Shown: positions 1 to 12,190 of the stretch, piece by piece | How positions within the stretch are numbered: the first letter of the stretch is position 1 | Layout: each line of letters starts with the position of its first letter | From: Tretioscincus oriximinensis | Taxonomy: Eukaryota > Chordata > Lepidosauria > Squamata > Gymnophthalmidae | Reading direction: 5' to 3' | Assembly (NCBI GenBank): GCA_022410635.1 | Contig: JAJVDF010000046.1 | Span: 454,915-518,914 of the forward strand | DNA: 64,000 nt | Program-made: the position numbers and the translations under genes | Notes under the pieces: model-generated | Databases searched by the model: none | What the model was told of the DNA's origin: nothing | The model's input: the letters and a program-made list of their open reading frames with translations, nothing else

Positions 1-343
1 GGAGCACAAGTATATCAATGGCTACTAGGTGGAATTGTAATTAACATGGGTGTCCAGGTGCTGCCTCCATGTTGGAAAGAGCAATGGCAGGATTTAAGAT
101 TATGGCAGATGTTTTCTTTTTGAGATGCCCAGGAGGAGGAGGAAGGAAGGAAGGGAGGAAGCTTGTTTTTATATTTCTGAGATCTCTCTGAAGAACTGTG
201 GCTAGCCCACTGGGAGGCCAACAGAAAGGAGATTGACTGATACTACAAGCATAACACCAGATATTGTAGGTAAGGTGAGCACCTTATGCTCCATTATATA
301 TAAAATATAGGATTAGACTCTGGATGAATCGCTGATTTGAATC

Positions 344-541
344 AGCAAAGGAGCTAGCAGCACTTAGAGACTAACTTGAGAAAAGTGGTTGGTATAAGCT
401 TTTGTAGACACGTCTACTCAGCATCTGAAGAAGTAGACGTGTCCACGAAAGCTTATGCCAACCACTTTTCTCAAGTTAGTCTCTAAGTGCTGCTAGCTCC
501 TTTGCTAGTCTACTAGACTAACACAGCTATTTCTCTGAAAT
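344..541 (+). repeat. Penelope-like foldback with hammerhead-like core (copy 1)
   Basis: Two arms of about 80 nt (344-423 and 427-506) are near-perfect reverse complements. They are followed by a tail, CTAGACTAACACAGCTATTT, shared with the copies at 18473 and 47818. The core has CTGAAGA (424-430), a GTAGAC/GTCCAC-type stem, GAAA, then GCTTATGC, which matches the order of a hammerhead ribozyme: CUGANGA, stem II, GAAA, stem III. Penelope-like elements are known to carry hammerheads, so the family call is inference from that architecture. The expected U before the cleavage base is C here, so activity is unlikely. Confidence 0.6.
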
Positions 542-2484
542 TGATTTGAATCAGTAGAACATGGTTTCTACAACAAACACTGAGAGAATAGTATGGGTAG
601 AAGAATGTGCTTTATCAAGGAAGTAAAATATATCTCCCCAAAGTTGACTGAGTTTTAAAAAATGTGCAAAGTCACCAAATTCCCTGGCAAAATGCTGGAA
701 TGTCACCTAACAGTTTTGTTCAGCCAACTGAAGAGCTATTTTAGAAGCAAAAATGAACGGATGCTTTCTTAGCTATCGACTCTGCCACCTAAGTCTTTAC
801 CGACTGAAGTTTTACGCAAACTATGCCGTTTACATCTTTTCCCATCACAGAAAACCACGCAGTAAGTCAAACAGCTACCAGGTAGCCTGACCAATGTTGT
901 TTGAATCATTCCAGAACTGTGGCAATTATCTCAACCAAGTCTACAATCAACAGAAATAAAGCAAGAAAACTTTTTCTTCAACCCAACAATGAAGTTCCAC
1001 TTTCCCGTGCAGCTGTTTCCCAGAGATTAAAAAAAAGAAAAAGATTATAACTTTAAAGTCCTATTATATAATAGAACATAGCATTACAACGTACAAAAAA
1101 ACAATTCAAACATATAATTAATCTGCAACTGATCACATTTCTTCTATATCAGGTTAGTACAAACATTTTCTGATATAAAATGCATTCTCTCCCAATCACT
1201 GATAATAATTCCCTCCTAGTTCCCAAGCATTGTTGCACTTGGTGGTTTAAATATGCCTTTATTGATAAGGCAGTTTTTGCCACAAAAGTGAGATAACAGA
1301 TTATACTTCCAGTAGGTCACTTCCATGATTTTGCTTTTGAATCATGAATACCAGAGATGGTGTCCTCATGTAAAACAGGGCAAAAGAGAATAGTCTTATG
1401 TCAAAGGAAAAATTGGAAATAATTGTGAAACTCAGTGATCAGAAAAATGCTTTTGACTCCAGTTCTTTCTGCAGGTAGACAGCATAAGAAAGCCACTTCT
1501 GTTCCTATAGGCATCTTGACCAAAATATTTGTCTGGCTTCAAGGCAGATACCAAGGGGAGAGCCCTTTCCCTTTCTAGATCTATGCATGGGCAGATGAAT
1601 ATATGCTCACTGTACATTTACTCTGGGTTAGCAGAGAATCAGCCAGACAAGCAGCAGCTGTCTTTTGTATATAAAAAGCCAGATGCATCTAATAGTTAAA
1701 ATCACTTTTAGATTAATCATTTTTAATAAGAAAGCACTATAGAAATTGAGCTTTTACATCAATATACGAAGGGTGTAAAATATTCAATAGTTTGCATCAA
1801 AGCAAAATAACAACATTTAACTAGTGCAAAATCTGGGAGTTTTTTATTGCTAAAAATGCAGACGCCTTTTTCATTTCTTTAGATTCTTAGTTTCTCCTTT
1901 GGTTTCCACATGTATTTTTATAGCACAGATATTTCTTTCTCCTGAGGATATAATAATAGACGTTTCTGGATCCAGCTAAAGTAAAGTTTTAACTCAAAGT
2001 CCATCCACTCTCGGAATGTGAATATTTATCAGGAAAGTGATTTGCTGTCTTCCTTGCATGTAATTTAACCCAGAAATTCTAACCCTTGGGTTAGAAAATG
2101 GCTCATCACTTTGCTGCTAAAGTCCCTTGTTCTGAAGGTAGATTAAAATGTACATGTAGGACACTACTGATCGACCTTGGGATACACAAAGGAANGGATG
2201 ACACCCAATTGGGCTTCCTTTCTGGTGATGTTACAGGCAAATCTGTGCAGAGGAATCTACTGCTCCTATGTGGTGTTCCAGCCACAACCTTGTGACTTTC
2301 TAAACTCAGAAGAGATCAGGCTGGGCAGCCATAAACTCTTATCATCATTGTAAAATTATTTACACAGTGTAAGAAAACCACAAACCTCAGGGCTAACAAT
2401 TTAATTTAATAACACCTCTCTTACAGAACACGAGTTCATATCCTTTTTTCCAGGAAAAGCAATGTTTAGTATTTATTCTGCAGC

Positions 2485-2552
2485 AAGAAGAAGGAGAAGG
2501 AGAAGGAGGAGGAGGAGGGGGAGGGAGGGGAGGAGGAAGAGAAGGGAGGAGG
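2485..2552 (+). repeat. Purine-rich (GGA/GAA)n low-complexity tract
   Basis: About 68 nt of uninterrupted purines in GGA and GAA triplets, abutting the tail of the antisense SINE that follows. It probably grew from that SINE's tail. Confidence 0.85.
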
Positions 2553-2800
2553 TGTTTTATAACCTGCTTTTCCTCACCCAAAGGGACTCAAAGTTATTTT
2601 TTGCCCAAAGGTAGCTTCCCCACCAGGCTGTGGTGGTTCCCATTTATCTAGTTGCAGTCATTTGCAATTTCTTGCAATCCTTTCTTTCAAATAGCTGGGA
2701 TGGCTAGTAGAAGGTGCTCATTCCTCCCCAAGTCTGACACAGGATTTTGAAACCCAATCTCTCAGATGAGAGACCGTCTCCTTAGCGACTGCACAGTAAA
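2553..2800 (-). repeat. tRNA-derived SINE (family A), antisense copy
   Basis: On the minus strand this reads a tRNA-like head with a degenerate B box (GGTTTCAAAATCC), a body with the CTGACACAGG/AATTGC signature, and a tail GGTGAGGAAAAGCAGG. The same order occurs at 14725-15022 and 55485-55765 (both antisense) and at 53208-53412 (sense). The tRNA origin is inferred from the pol III box remnants. Confidence 0.65.
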
Positions 2801-3132
2801 ACGGTTACTTTTGTATTAACTAAGCTTAAGGAAGCCTTGGACATGCCAAATTAACTTCTTGTGTTTATACTGCCATCACCTGTTAGAAGATGGAACTCCA
2901 TCGCTTCACACTGCTGCCCATGAAAACTAATGTTATGCCAAAGATTCAGGATCAGAAGCTTCTGCTTGTTATCATAAAGGCCANCAACAAGGAGATATAT
3001 AAACTTTTTTTGGCATCCAATTTGAACTGAACCAAATAGGGACTTGTTCCCATCTGATACAAATGTTTTTTCCCCTCCAACAGTGAATGNATTGGTTCAC
3101 ATGAACACTATAATACAGTTTTCTGCAAATCA

Positions 3133-3370
3133 TAAGAGCCCTGCTGAATTGGGCCAGAGCCATCAGGTTGAGCATTCTGCCTCACACATTGGGCAGTCTG
3201 AAGCAGAAGGAGACAAAATATACACCTGTTCTTGACTCCCTGCAAATGGTACTTCAGGGATGCTGCCTATTGCTCTATTTCAGAGGCAGTATCAAGAGAT
3301 CCATCCTAGTAGTTATTTATACCCTTAGCTTCCATGAACTGACTGAACTGATCCAACACATCTCTAGTCA
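3133..3370 (-). mobile_element. CR1-like LINE 3' fragment
   Basis: Its antisense matches the 3' end of the CR1-like family found repeatedly in this window (GAATTGGGCCAGAGCC, the TTGACTCCCTGCAAATGG block, ATACCCTTAG). It is truncated and diverged. A 103-residue open frame across it is fortuitous. Confidence 0.7.
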
Positions 3371-3699
3371 GCAATCCAAGTGGTGGAAAAGTACAGGAGA
3401 GGGGAAAACAGTGGAGAAGATGAACAGATCTCTCCAATTCATTTCTCCAATGCAAATTTGTTGGCTCACATTAGAGTAAAAATTCTCCCTCAAATCCAGA
3501 ATGATATCATCTCTCAACAGCCATACTGTGCAATGCTATTCCAGGTCTACTAGACCTTTCCTCAATCTTTATTGTTTAGAGGCTTGGCAATGATTGGAGA
3601 AGGTCCAACAGGCCCAATTAGGCTGTACAATGATGTCATCAGTCCAATGCAGCAAGAGCTGACTCTGCTCCTTCCACTTTGCAAAGAAGGCTGGGAGGG

Positions 3700-5590
3700 G
3701 TGGTGGTCTTTTTAAAAGGGGGCAGACCACAGCTTCTTTTAACCCATCTGGGAACACTCCCTGTTTGAGGGAAGAGTTGACCATCTCCAACAGATGGGCA
3801 CCCAGTGTCTCACTACTGGCCTTGACCAGCCGTGAAAGACGTCTCACNTTTGTAAGTGCTTTCTCCACTTCCATCTGGATGAGTGGGTTAAAGCGGTTCA
3901 GCACTGGACCTGGGGGCGATCGATGAGCCCCAAGCTCTGTTTCTGTATCGGCAGTTGGAGGGAGGTCAAGACGAGACTTTATCCACAAAGAAGGCCTCAC
4001 AGCTGAGTTCTAAATTTGATAGTTTTTGGTTCCCTGGGAGGAAAGTTAACTGCCTAATTGTTTTAAATAAGTGTGCTGGGTGTGACTGCAGATGCAATCT
4101 CTGCAGAGAGATAATCTCTCTTTGCATTCTTGGTCGCCAGCTCATAGGCTTTCTTTAGCCTGCGATATGATATTCTCAATGCCTCATCCTAGATTCGCCT
4201 CCCGATTCTCTTGAGGCGTCTCAGGCGTTGTTTAAAGCCTTGTAACTCCTCAGTGAACCAAGGAGAGAGCTTTTTATGAGTCCTAAGAGGCTGCTTGGGG
4301 GCGATCTTGTCGATGGCTGTTGTGAGTCTGGTATTCCAGCTCTCAACCAGCTCATCAATAGAGCCATCAATAGGAACAAGGTCCTGCAGGGTGCTCTGGA
4401 AACTAGTTGAATCCATGCAGCCTTATGAGCGGACAAAAATCAATCTGNAGTGTAGCTCGGGAGGGGTGGAGAACTGGACACAGGCCCTCAAGATAAAGTG
4501 GTCAGACCATGGGACTGGTTGAAGACTTTTAAGGGCCACTTTAATGCCAGACCAGTAAATAAGATCTAAAGTATGACCCACCAAGTGTGTTGGGCCTGTC
4601 CCAAGTAAAGAGAGGTCTAGTGCCACCATAGTCAAGACCAATTCTGCCGCCCAAGGAGAAGCAGCATCAACCTGGACATTGAAATCCCCCAAAACAATAA
4701 GGTTGGGTAACCTCAGTGCCCAGTCTGACACCACATCCAGGAGCCACAAAGGGCCATCTGCTGGTAGGTGACCTGTATATCACCAGAATGGCCAGTCTCT
4801 CCAAAGAGCCTAAGACCAGGCCCACGCATTCTGTTCCGGGAATTTCTGGGACTGGTCCAGTCCTGGAGGAGATAACCTCCTGGGCTAGTATCGCCTGGGC
4901 TAGTATCGCAACCCCTTCTAGCTTGTTCATGGACTGAAAACTCTGAGGGGTTATTTGGGCGAGGGCTATAGTATCCCCTTCCCTAACCCAGGTTTTGGTT
5001 ACACAAGCCAGATCTATCTGATAGATCTGGCATTACACAACAGCAGGGCCGAAGGGGGATAGGAGGCCCCATTGCTATCATGACGTTGTATGGGGCGGAC
5101 ATTAGGAAGGTAGCGAGTCCATATACGCCTCACTGAACTCCTCTCAAAAGACCCCCTCCCAGTACCATATCTACCCATGCCCAGGGGAGTGGGGATCCCT
5201 GCTAGCACATTACTCAATGGATTAACTTCTGATCCCTCACGAGGAGGCATGATGAGTGTAAGGAGTGATGGGATGAAGATGAAGCAGAGTTAGAATACTA
5301 GGTAGAAAGCATCCCCTATTCTGCCTTCCACTCCTAGGAAGAGGAGTGGCACTTCCACATGCTGCAGCGTCTCTCCTTCTCCTCCTTACAGAGTTCCAGA
5401 TAAGAGAGTACAAAGAAGGTGCCACTGCTGGTGTAGAAAGCAACCCTTCCCAACTCCTTCCCTCCAATTCAGCTCCTAAAACGAGGCACGGCTCCTCCAC
5501 ATGCTGAGGCTCTACCACACACACTCTCTCTCTCTTAATTGCTGTCTTCCAGATGAGAAAGTTTGACGCAGATGTAACTAGTCCTTCCTG
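3700..5590 (-). mobile_element. L2-like LINE, inverted 5' half (endonuclease region)
   Basis: Reading right to left this gives the 5' part of an L2-like element. Pieces are a CNARSIR start (near 5020), an endonuclease segment with GDFNV (4680s) and SDHFIL, the linker WFTEELQGFKQRLRRLK, and a stretch ending GVFPDGLKEAVVCPLLKR near 3715. Several frameshifts and stops break it. The protein stops where the plus-strand half at 5590 resumes, so this is one element with its 5' half inverted. The family call (L2 clade) rests on motif recognition. Confidence 0.75.
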
Positions 5591-6895
5591 GACAAGATCT
5601 GGCCAACTACCACCCAGTATCAAACCTCCCGTTCCTAAGCAAGGTAATTGAGAGAATGGTGGCAGAACAATTACAAGTCTTCTTAGATGCTGCTGCTGTT
5701 CTGGACCCTTACCAATCTGGCTTTAGGCTGGGCCACGGGATAGAGTCTGTTCTTCTGGCCATCACAGATGATATCTGGAGGCAAACTGATTGAGGTGGGT
5801 CTGTGCTGCTGATCCTTTTGGATCTATCAGCAGCATTTGATGTTGTGGACCATGACATCCTGATCCACCGCCTCAAAGAGGCTGGAGTACAAGGAACAGC
5901 TCTTGCTTGGTTCTCTTAATTCTCCCCCATTGCCTAGAAGCCATTGCAAACTGGTTAAGCAGTAGCAGGTTGAAATTAAACCAATCGAAGACAGAGGTCC
6001 TCTGGCTGAGCTGTGNGGCTGAACCTAGTGGTCTCCAGCTGCCTCTCTTCGGGGAGAGCCCTCAGTGTACTCTCTCCATTGTCAAGAGCCTGGGTGTCCA
6101 TCTGAACTCCAACCTTTCCATGGAGACCCAGGTGGTGCGCTCAGCTCAAACAGCCTCCTTCTCAGACAAGCTTGGAAGTTGGCTCCTTGCCTCTCTCCCC
6201 CTGACCTAACCATGATCCATGCGACAGGTACCACTAGGCTGGATTATTGTAACTCTCTGTTACAATTGTAACCTTCCCTTGCACCTTATCCGGAGGCTGA
6301 AGTTGGTCCAGAATGCAGCAGCCTGTTTATTAACAGGTGCCCCTTGTGGGGCCCACATTTCTCCTATATTACAGGAACTGCACTGGTTGCCANTTGAGTT
6401 CCAGATCCAATTCAAGGTGCTCATTGTAACCTTTAAAGCTTTACGTGGCTTAGGGCCCTCATATTTGTGAGACCAGCTTGCCCTCTATAAACCCAGGAGA
6501 ACACTGAGGTCATCTATGGACCTTAATTGGCTACAGGTTCCTGGTGTCAGTGAGGCTCGCCTTTCGGTCACCAAAAATAGGGCATTCTCTTGTGTGGCCC
6601 CTATCTGGTGGAACACCCTCGCTATGAGTACTTGAGCAATTAAAGAACTGTCGAGTTTCCAGAGAGCTTATAAAGCAGGGTTATTTAGCCTCAGGCAGAT
6701 CTGCCTCCACTGTTGTTTTAGTATTGCCCTTTGGATTTGAGTTGGTATATGTTGGGGGGTTGCGAATGTAATTTGTTTTTAAATATTTCCTGGACTTTTA
6801 CTGGTTTTATATAATTATCTTGTATTTAATTGTTTTGTATTACATTGTGAGCCATTTGTGGGGTGGTCGGGGTATAAATCAAATAGTAAAGTAAA
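5590..6895 (+). mobile_element. L2-like LINE, sense 3' half (RT region and 3' UTR)
   Basis: Conceptual translation begins DLANYHPVSNLPFLSK and continues through the RT fingers and palm ([16 protein letters not shown]). Near 5915 it jumps to the post-palm segment (ANWLSSSRLKLNQSKTEVLW), so the catalytic YADD region is deleted. The C-terminal part follows (LDYCNSL, LHWLP, RAFSCVAPIWWN), then a 3' UTR with GTGAGCCATTTGTGGGG and an A-rich end. Stops (for example in the codon run near 5790) make it a dead copy. Confidence 0.8.
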
Positions 6896-7309
6896 AAATT
6901 ACCTTGATTCAGAGTTCACCTTAGCTCCCATGTAAGAGGGTGATTAATTCAAATGCTTTACAAAACATTCAAAGTAGTCCATCCTTTTGCCCACCCTCCA
7001 TCTGATACTAGCCTAGAAGGCAGCGTTACGTCTAGGAAATTGGGGCAATAGAGGGATTCACTACTTCTCTTGCCTCCAAAATGCTGACAACTAATGTTTA
7101 AGAATCTGATTTCTTCCTCGTTAACAAACCAGATCACACCCAATGTGACCTTTTATTGCTTTCAGAAATTGTAAGCAGAATCCATCAAATGAAATATCTG
7201 AATTGATATCATGAGACCAGAAAGATCTCCATGATTCTTTTATATACAAATTCTTCTTCTCCCCCCAATGAAGGATCACACAATATACTAATTGTTAGGG
7301 CAACACAGC

Positions 7310-7570
7310 TTTCTTTATGCCTCACTTCATATATAAACTATTCTACCCTCACTCAAACCAAATTAAAAGTTTATCTCACAAAAAGGCTATGAGCCGCTAT
7401 CCTTTCGGAAATGGCTACTATGGCTCTTTCTGTACTGAACTTTATTCTGGATCATATCTTAGAACAGACGGTGAGCATCCACATAGTAGTGCAGACTATG
7501 ACAGGCTCCGAAGCCGCAGACATCTGCAGTATTTCTATTAAAATTAATATGGAAGGTACCTTCAGATGTA
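7310..7570. repeat. Degenerate foldback MITE of the CCTTATTCTGG family
   Basis: It contains CTGAACTTTATTCTGGATC, GCATCCACATAGTAGTGCAG and ACTATGACAGGC, in the order seen in the palindromic copy at 33150-33330. The right arm is poorly preserved. The call rests on similarity to that copy within the window. Confidence 0.4.
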
Positions 7571-7914
7571 GCGCAGCGGACTTCTGCCAAAGACGTAAAC
7601 ACAAGCATCTATGTCTGGTTGGAATTTCCAATAAAAGCATTTTATTTGCTTTACTAGTTCCAAGAAATTTTGCTATCGTGTGCTTGCCATTTTCTTCCTT
7701 TCCCATCTGTCATATTTTTTTACACATGGTTAGACACTGAAAACATAACAAATGCTCGGTAATTTATGCACCAAATACTAACTAGGAACATATCTAAAAG
7801 AATGAAGCCCTCTTAGTTCTACAGAATAAATTCACAGACAAAAGCTGAAGACAAAAAATCAAGCCCTCAGCTGTGCAAGGAAATGAGTTTCTAAACACAA
7901 TTTCGTACCCTTAC

Positions 7915-8048
7915 CTTTTGCTTTCTGTCACAGCTTGGTCGAAATGATTGACAATGTCTTGGAAAAGGCTGCAGCTAGAGCGACTGTTGATCTTATAGCC
8001 ATATGCTCTTTTCCAGTACTGTTTTAGGTCATTCAGATATTCAAGTAC
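7915..8048 (-). CDS. MINPP1: MINPP1 coding exon 4
   Basis: This internal exon has 134 nt (44 codons plus 2 nt, phase 0 in and phase 2 out). The acceptor is TTTTTAG before GTACTTG and the donor is AAAAG before GTAAGG. It encodes residues 324-367 of the in-window protein and begins [14 protein letters not shown], followed by a Tyr/Ser/Cys-rich stretch ([11 protein letters not shown]), close to the vertebrate enzyme. This part belongs to the alpha-helical domain of the histidine acid phosphatase fold. The split last codon (AG plus one base) needs the missing final exon. No frameshift or stop is present. Confidence 0.93.
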
Positions 8049-9472
8049 CTAAAAACATCCATTGAACGTTTTGTTACATAAATGAATTTTTACAAGAAGT
8101 GTGAAACAACATTTGAAACAGGCAAATCACATGTCCACCACGGCCTTGTCATTATTGCTGACAATGGAATCTTTCACTGCCTTAATCAGTAAGGGTGCTG
8201 TTTTCACCATAATCAAGGGGAACGGCTGTTGTAGAAACTGGTATTATGTTGCATTCAAGGAAAGTTTTTAAAAAGNCACATCTGAAATGGCTTAGAGGCA
8301 ACGTAGAGATGATTTGCAGGTGGGATTGTTCACATATCAGTTTGCCACTTTCTCATGAACATTGTACATCCAGGCAACCCTTGTTTATTCGCTATACTTA
8401 AACAACCTAAAACAAAATATAAATATGCTACCATCTCTAAGCTGTGCTTGAACTTTTCTGTGTGTGCTGTGTGTGAACAAAAGAAAAATACAACTGGATA
8501 CTGAAATCCATAACCAATAGTTTTACTAGCAACATTGTTAAAAAAAAAGTTGAAGTGCCACAGCTGTTACTTGAGCCAAGTAACCTATTTCTGCCAAAGA
8601 CTTGTTCCATTTATGTTTACACTGACTAGAAAGAGAGACACAGCTGTTTCCTTGCGCGAAAGAAAGGTCTGAAGCTGAAGACAAAATTCAAATTTTATTG
8701 TCAAAGTAGCTGCAAACTAGGAACTGAACTGTGTTAGAAAAAGAGTTGGAGAAACAGACAAAGATACGATTAATCCCTCTTAAACTGCAGTAGTTTTTCA
8801 GTAATGTTTTTCATGGCACTATGAAATATATAATGCCCAACTACCCAACTCAGTAAGCAGACTGTAAATAAACAGGTAGCACATAAACAAAACAAAACAA
8901 AAAAGATTTCAAAAGGGTCAACAAAGCAGCTGCCTAGATATTTTTTTTTTATCAGCTTGGAGGCGAGGGAAGAACATGCTTCCTTGAAACCTTATGATTA
9001 GGCAAAACTCTGGTCTGCTTACATGTTTTTCTGATCTTAGAACGCTACAGTGGCAAACTTCACCACAATGAAACCTTAGTGTGGGAAACCCACAGGCACA
9101 TTTTCTTTCTGAGCTCAAATAACAAGAGGGTTCAAACATGCTACATGAGGGGATTCAACAGATGTTACGCTTGCAAACCGAATGGGACTGACAATTCAGA
9201 ATGAGTACCATCTTTTCACTCTTTCCAAAACNAATAAAACAGAATTCTCCAAAAGACATGTGAAAAAGAAAAAAATAACGGTGGTTTATTCATGTTTCAA
9301 TGGGATGACTGTGTTGAAAAAGGTCAAGTTAGCTAAATGTGTGTTAAGACAGTGGTTCAGTTTTCCAATGTCAAAGGAACGCTAATTTTTTCCTCAGCGT
9401 GTTATAGTTCAATTATACACACACCAGGCTTCTTCAAAATAAAATCACCTGTAGCCAAGGCACAGAACTTAC
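8049..9472 (-). other. MINPP1 intron 3
   Basis: A 1.4-kb intron flanked by a GTAAGT donor (9472 side) and a TTTTTAG acceptor. It is A+T-rich and I recognise no repeat family or conserved element in it. Open frames here are short and without recognisable similarity. Confidence 0.85.
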
Positions 9473-9570
9473 TTGGGCATCCTCTTTACTGAAGAGNGAA
9501 CACCAGGGAGAGCTGATGTTTTTGATAGACAGACCAAAGGAGCAGGTGAAAAAAGCTACTTGAACCAAAT
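9473..9570 (-). CDS. MINPP1: MINPP1 coding exon 3
   Basis: A 98-nt internal exon with acceptor TTGCAG before ATTTGG and donor CCCAA before GTAAGT. Two bases complete an Asp codon begun in exon 2, then 32 codons follow and end in phase 0. It reads [16 protein letters not shown] and then PWC, the conserved block [13 protein letters not shown]...SPWC of vertebrate MINPP1. One ambiguous base (9497) falls in the third position of a TCN codon, so the residue is Ser either way. No lesions are seen. Neighbouring exons join it in frame. Confidence 0.93.
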
Positions 9571-11992
9571 CTGCAATAGAGGTAAGCAAAAGTAGATAAA
9601 TACATGGATAATGCATGGATAATAAATTGAACAGATCCTAGAAGCCACATGTAGAAACTTTTTCTACAACTGTACCTATATTATTGTTGAGTACCAACAA
9701 ACTTCTGGTCTGCACGAACACCTTCTAGATCACGTCTCCGCAGTTTTCTTGGCAGAGATATAGAAGTAATTTGCCATTGTCTTCTCTGTGAAAATCTCTG
9801 GGAACTGAGCCAGCAACCTTTTGTNTTCCAGGCTGCTTGCATTACTCCTGAGCTATGGTTTATGCACTTCAAGCTACACACCTAAGAACTATATTCTCTC
9901 ATTGAATCTCCTGGAAGACAACTTCTTCATGCAGCATCTCATCCATCACAATGAAGCACAAATTGCACTGACTTTACAATAGCCTCAAAAGTATTTCGTA
10001 TACAGTTAAAGAAACTGCAGTTTATGGAAATAACCTGGAATCAAGTTGGGGGCTTCATTATTTTATAGATTACGTATTACTATTTTGCTTCAGTTATAAT
10101 TTTCTGGAAAGATCTTTCTATATGTTTGCTCCTTACAAAAATTCTTCAGCATAATTTGGTATTACCTGCCCTTGATTTCTTGAAAATAACCTTTAGAGGC
10201 ATCCTGTTTATCTCTCCAAACTAGAGACAGTAGCAATAGATGGTATCTGGGCACTGATTCAAGTAGCTATTAACTAGTAGTCAATATTATTTAAATTCAT
10301 CAGTTTCTTTCTGGATTCCATCCTGCCCCATATAAAATATTTACAACCCCTTTCATTACACCTGGAACATAGAGTTAAAGGGAATGACTGTCTTCTATAT
10401 AAACATGAACTAACCTTCAGTTTTCCCTCTGAGTGGTAAAAGCGTATAACTGAACATCAGAAGTTATAGGATGCTTCCAGCTGGTGAATGGACACTTCTT
10501 GTGTTGGAAAGGAGATGAAAAATGGAATACCGCAGGGGACCTCAGCTTTTCAATATATTCATAAACCATCAGGATGCCGAGGTAAATAGTGAAGGAGCCA
10601 AATTCGTTGATGACATTAAACTGTTCAGGGTAGTGAAAACTGAAACTGATCTATTGAAATTGAGTGAGGGGACAACAACGCAGCAAATGCACTTCAACTT
10701 AAGAAAGTGTAAGGTCATGGTGTAAATTACTCCTACCAACTGATGGGAACCAAGNTTTCTGTGATACAGCAGGAAAAGGATCTTGGGGTGCTGGTGGANA
10801 GCTTAATGAAAGTGTCATCCCAGTGTGCAGCAGCAGAAAAAAAGCAAATTCAATGATCATAAGGAAAGGGATCGAAAACCAGTCAGCAAGTGTTGTTTTG
10901 NCTCTTTATATATCTGTGGTGAGGCCACAATGGAATGCTNTGTACAATTCTGGTCATCACATCTCAAAAAAANNTATCATGGAACTAGAGACAGNGCAGA
11001 AAAGGGCAACAAGAANGATCAAGGGACTAGAGCACCTCTNTTATGAAGTCAGACNGCAATNTATGGGCTTCTTCAGCCTCAAAAGACGACGCTTGAGAGN
11101 AGACTAACTGAGGTGTATAAAATCATGCATGGGATGGATAAGGTGAATAGAGAATAATTACTTTCTCTATCACACAACAGCAGGACCAGGGGGTATCCCT
11201 TTAAATTGACAGGTAGAAGANTAAGGACAAAGGGAAGTATTTTTTTTTACTCAGAGGGNCATNGGCCTATGGAATTNTTTTTCAGAAGAGGTGGTGGTAG
11301 CTAGCAGCCTGGATAGCTTCAAGATAGGATTAGACAAGTTCACGAACACCAAGGATATAAATAGCTACTAGGATGGCTTTCTTCATACTGCCTCTGAGAT
11401 AGAGTAACAGGCAGTATTACTGAAGTACCGTTTGCAAGGAGTCGAGAATAAGTGAGGATTTTGCCTTCTTCTGTTTTACACTGCCCATGTGCAATTGGGC
11501 CACTGTGTGAGACAGAAGGCTGGACTAGAATCATGGGCTCTGGCCCAATTCAACTGGGATCCTTTTATGTTCTTATGACAGAAAAGAAACAGGAGAGAAA
11601 NGTAGCGTCTCAGGAGCTATAGGCTCGCAAAGACTCCTGTGTCCGTAGTCAAACACATGAGAAAGAGTAGGAGTTTTCTCTCTGCCTGTAGACGAAAAGG
11701 TAATTCCTTTTTAGCAAAATTGTTAAGTGATTTCATTACAAACCACACACAGCTACATCAAACGCAATTGCCAGACTTTTATTTAATGTGAAACCCTCCA
11801 TATGAGTAGCGAGGATGAAAACAAAGGGATCTCTATGCATTTAAACACTGCCTTCTGTTCACTCCTTCTATCTGGCAAATGATACCTTCCAATGCTGATT
11901 TGCAAAAAACTAACATTTAACGCGGNACTTATCTGTTTTTTAATAATGAATGATGACAAAGGTAAACAGAGATTTTGAAGGTTGGACGTTAC
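9571..11992 (-). other. MINPP1 intron 2
   Basis: A 2.4-kb intron, with donor GTAACG at the exon 2 end and acceptor TTGCAG. It contains one long CR1-like insertion (10510-11578) in the opposite orientation to the gene. The remainder is unremarkable A+T-rich sequence. Confidence 0.85.
10510..11578 (+). mobile_element. CR1-like LINE, 5'-truncated, in MINPP1 intron 2
   Basis: The sense strand carries RT fragments recognisable as PQLFNIFIN, KFVDDIKLF (a degenerate F-ADD motif), LGVLV, a VVRPQWN segment and a GIKSLEHL-like block, broken by stops and many Ns. The 3' UTR follows, with the CTACTAGGATGG and ATGGGCTCTGGCCCAATTC blocks, and ends in TTTTATGTTCTTATG. It is a dead copy. The retained reading order shows it is one insertion. 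Confidence 0.85.
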
Positions 11993-12190
11993 CTGCATTT
12001 ATGTCATCTACTGATAAACACAAAGCATTTGCGATTTTTTCCACAATTTTCTTCATTTCAGGTCCTTCTTTGAAGGCGTCCACCTGGTGCATAGCTGTAT
12101 CATTGTCTTCAATGTCTTTTACAAACTTCTCGCAGTAATCAAAAAACCTCATCAATCGGTCATTAATTTCAATTGATTCTGTCAATGTGT
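11993..12190 (-). CDS. MINPP1: MINPP1 coding exon 2
   Basis: A 198-nt exon with acceptor GTATTTTTAG before ACACATTG and donor ATGCAG before GTAACG. The first two bases complete an Asp codon started by the last base of exon 1, 65 codons follow, and the last base starts another Asp codon. It encodes residues 226-290, including NDRLMRFFDYCEKF, AFKEGPEMKKI and SVDDINA, which align well with the vertebrate family (MRFFDHCEKF, FKTGPEM, VNDLNAD). It forms part of the helical cap region of the phosphatase. It is intact, with no internal stop. Confidence 0.94.

Larger units (their letters stand above)
1..7914 (-). other. MINPP1 last intron (partial), repeat-filled
   Basis: This stretch holds only repeats and A+T-rich sequence: a Penelope-like foldback (344-541), a purine tract, an antisense SINE (2553-2800), a CR1 tail and an inverted L2 element (3700-6895). 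I see nothing recognisable in 546-2480 or 6900-7300. No minus-strand reading frame resembles the missing MINPP1 C-terminus. Confidence 0.75.

Noticed and set aside
1..7914. Last MINPP1 exon within the window
   Set aside because: No minus-strand frame contains the expected HAE-type motif or C-terminal block, so it is taken to lie outside.
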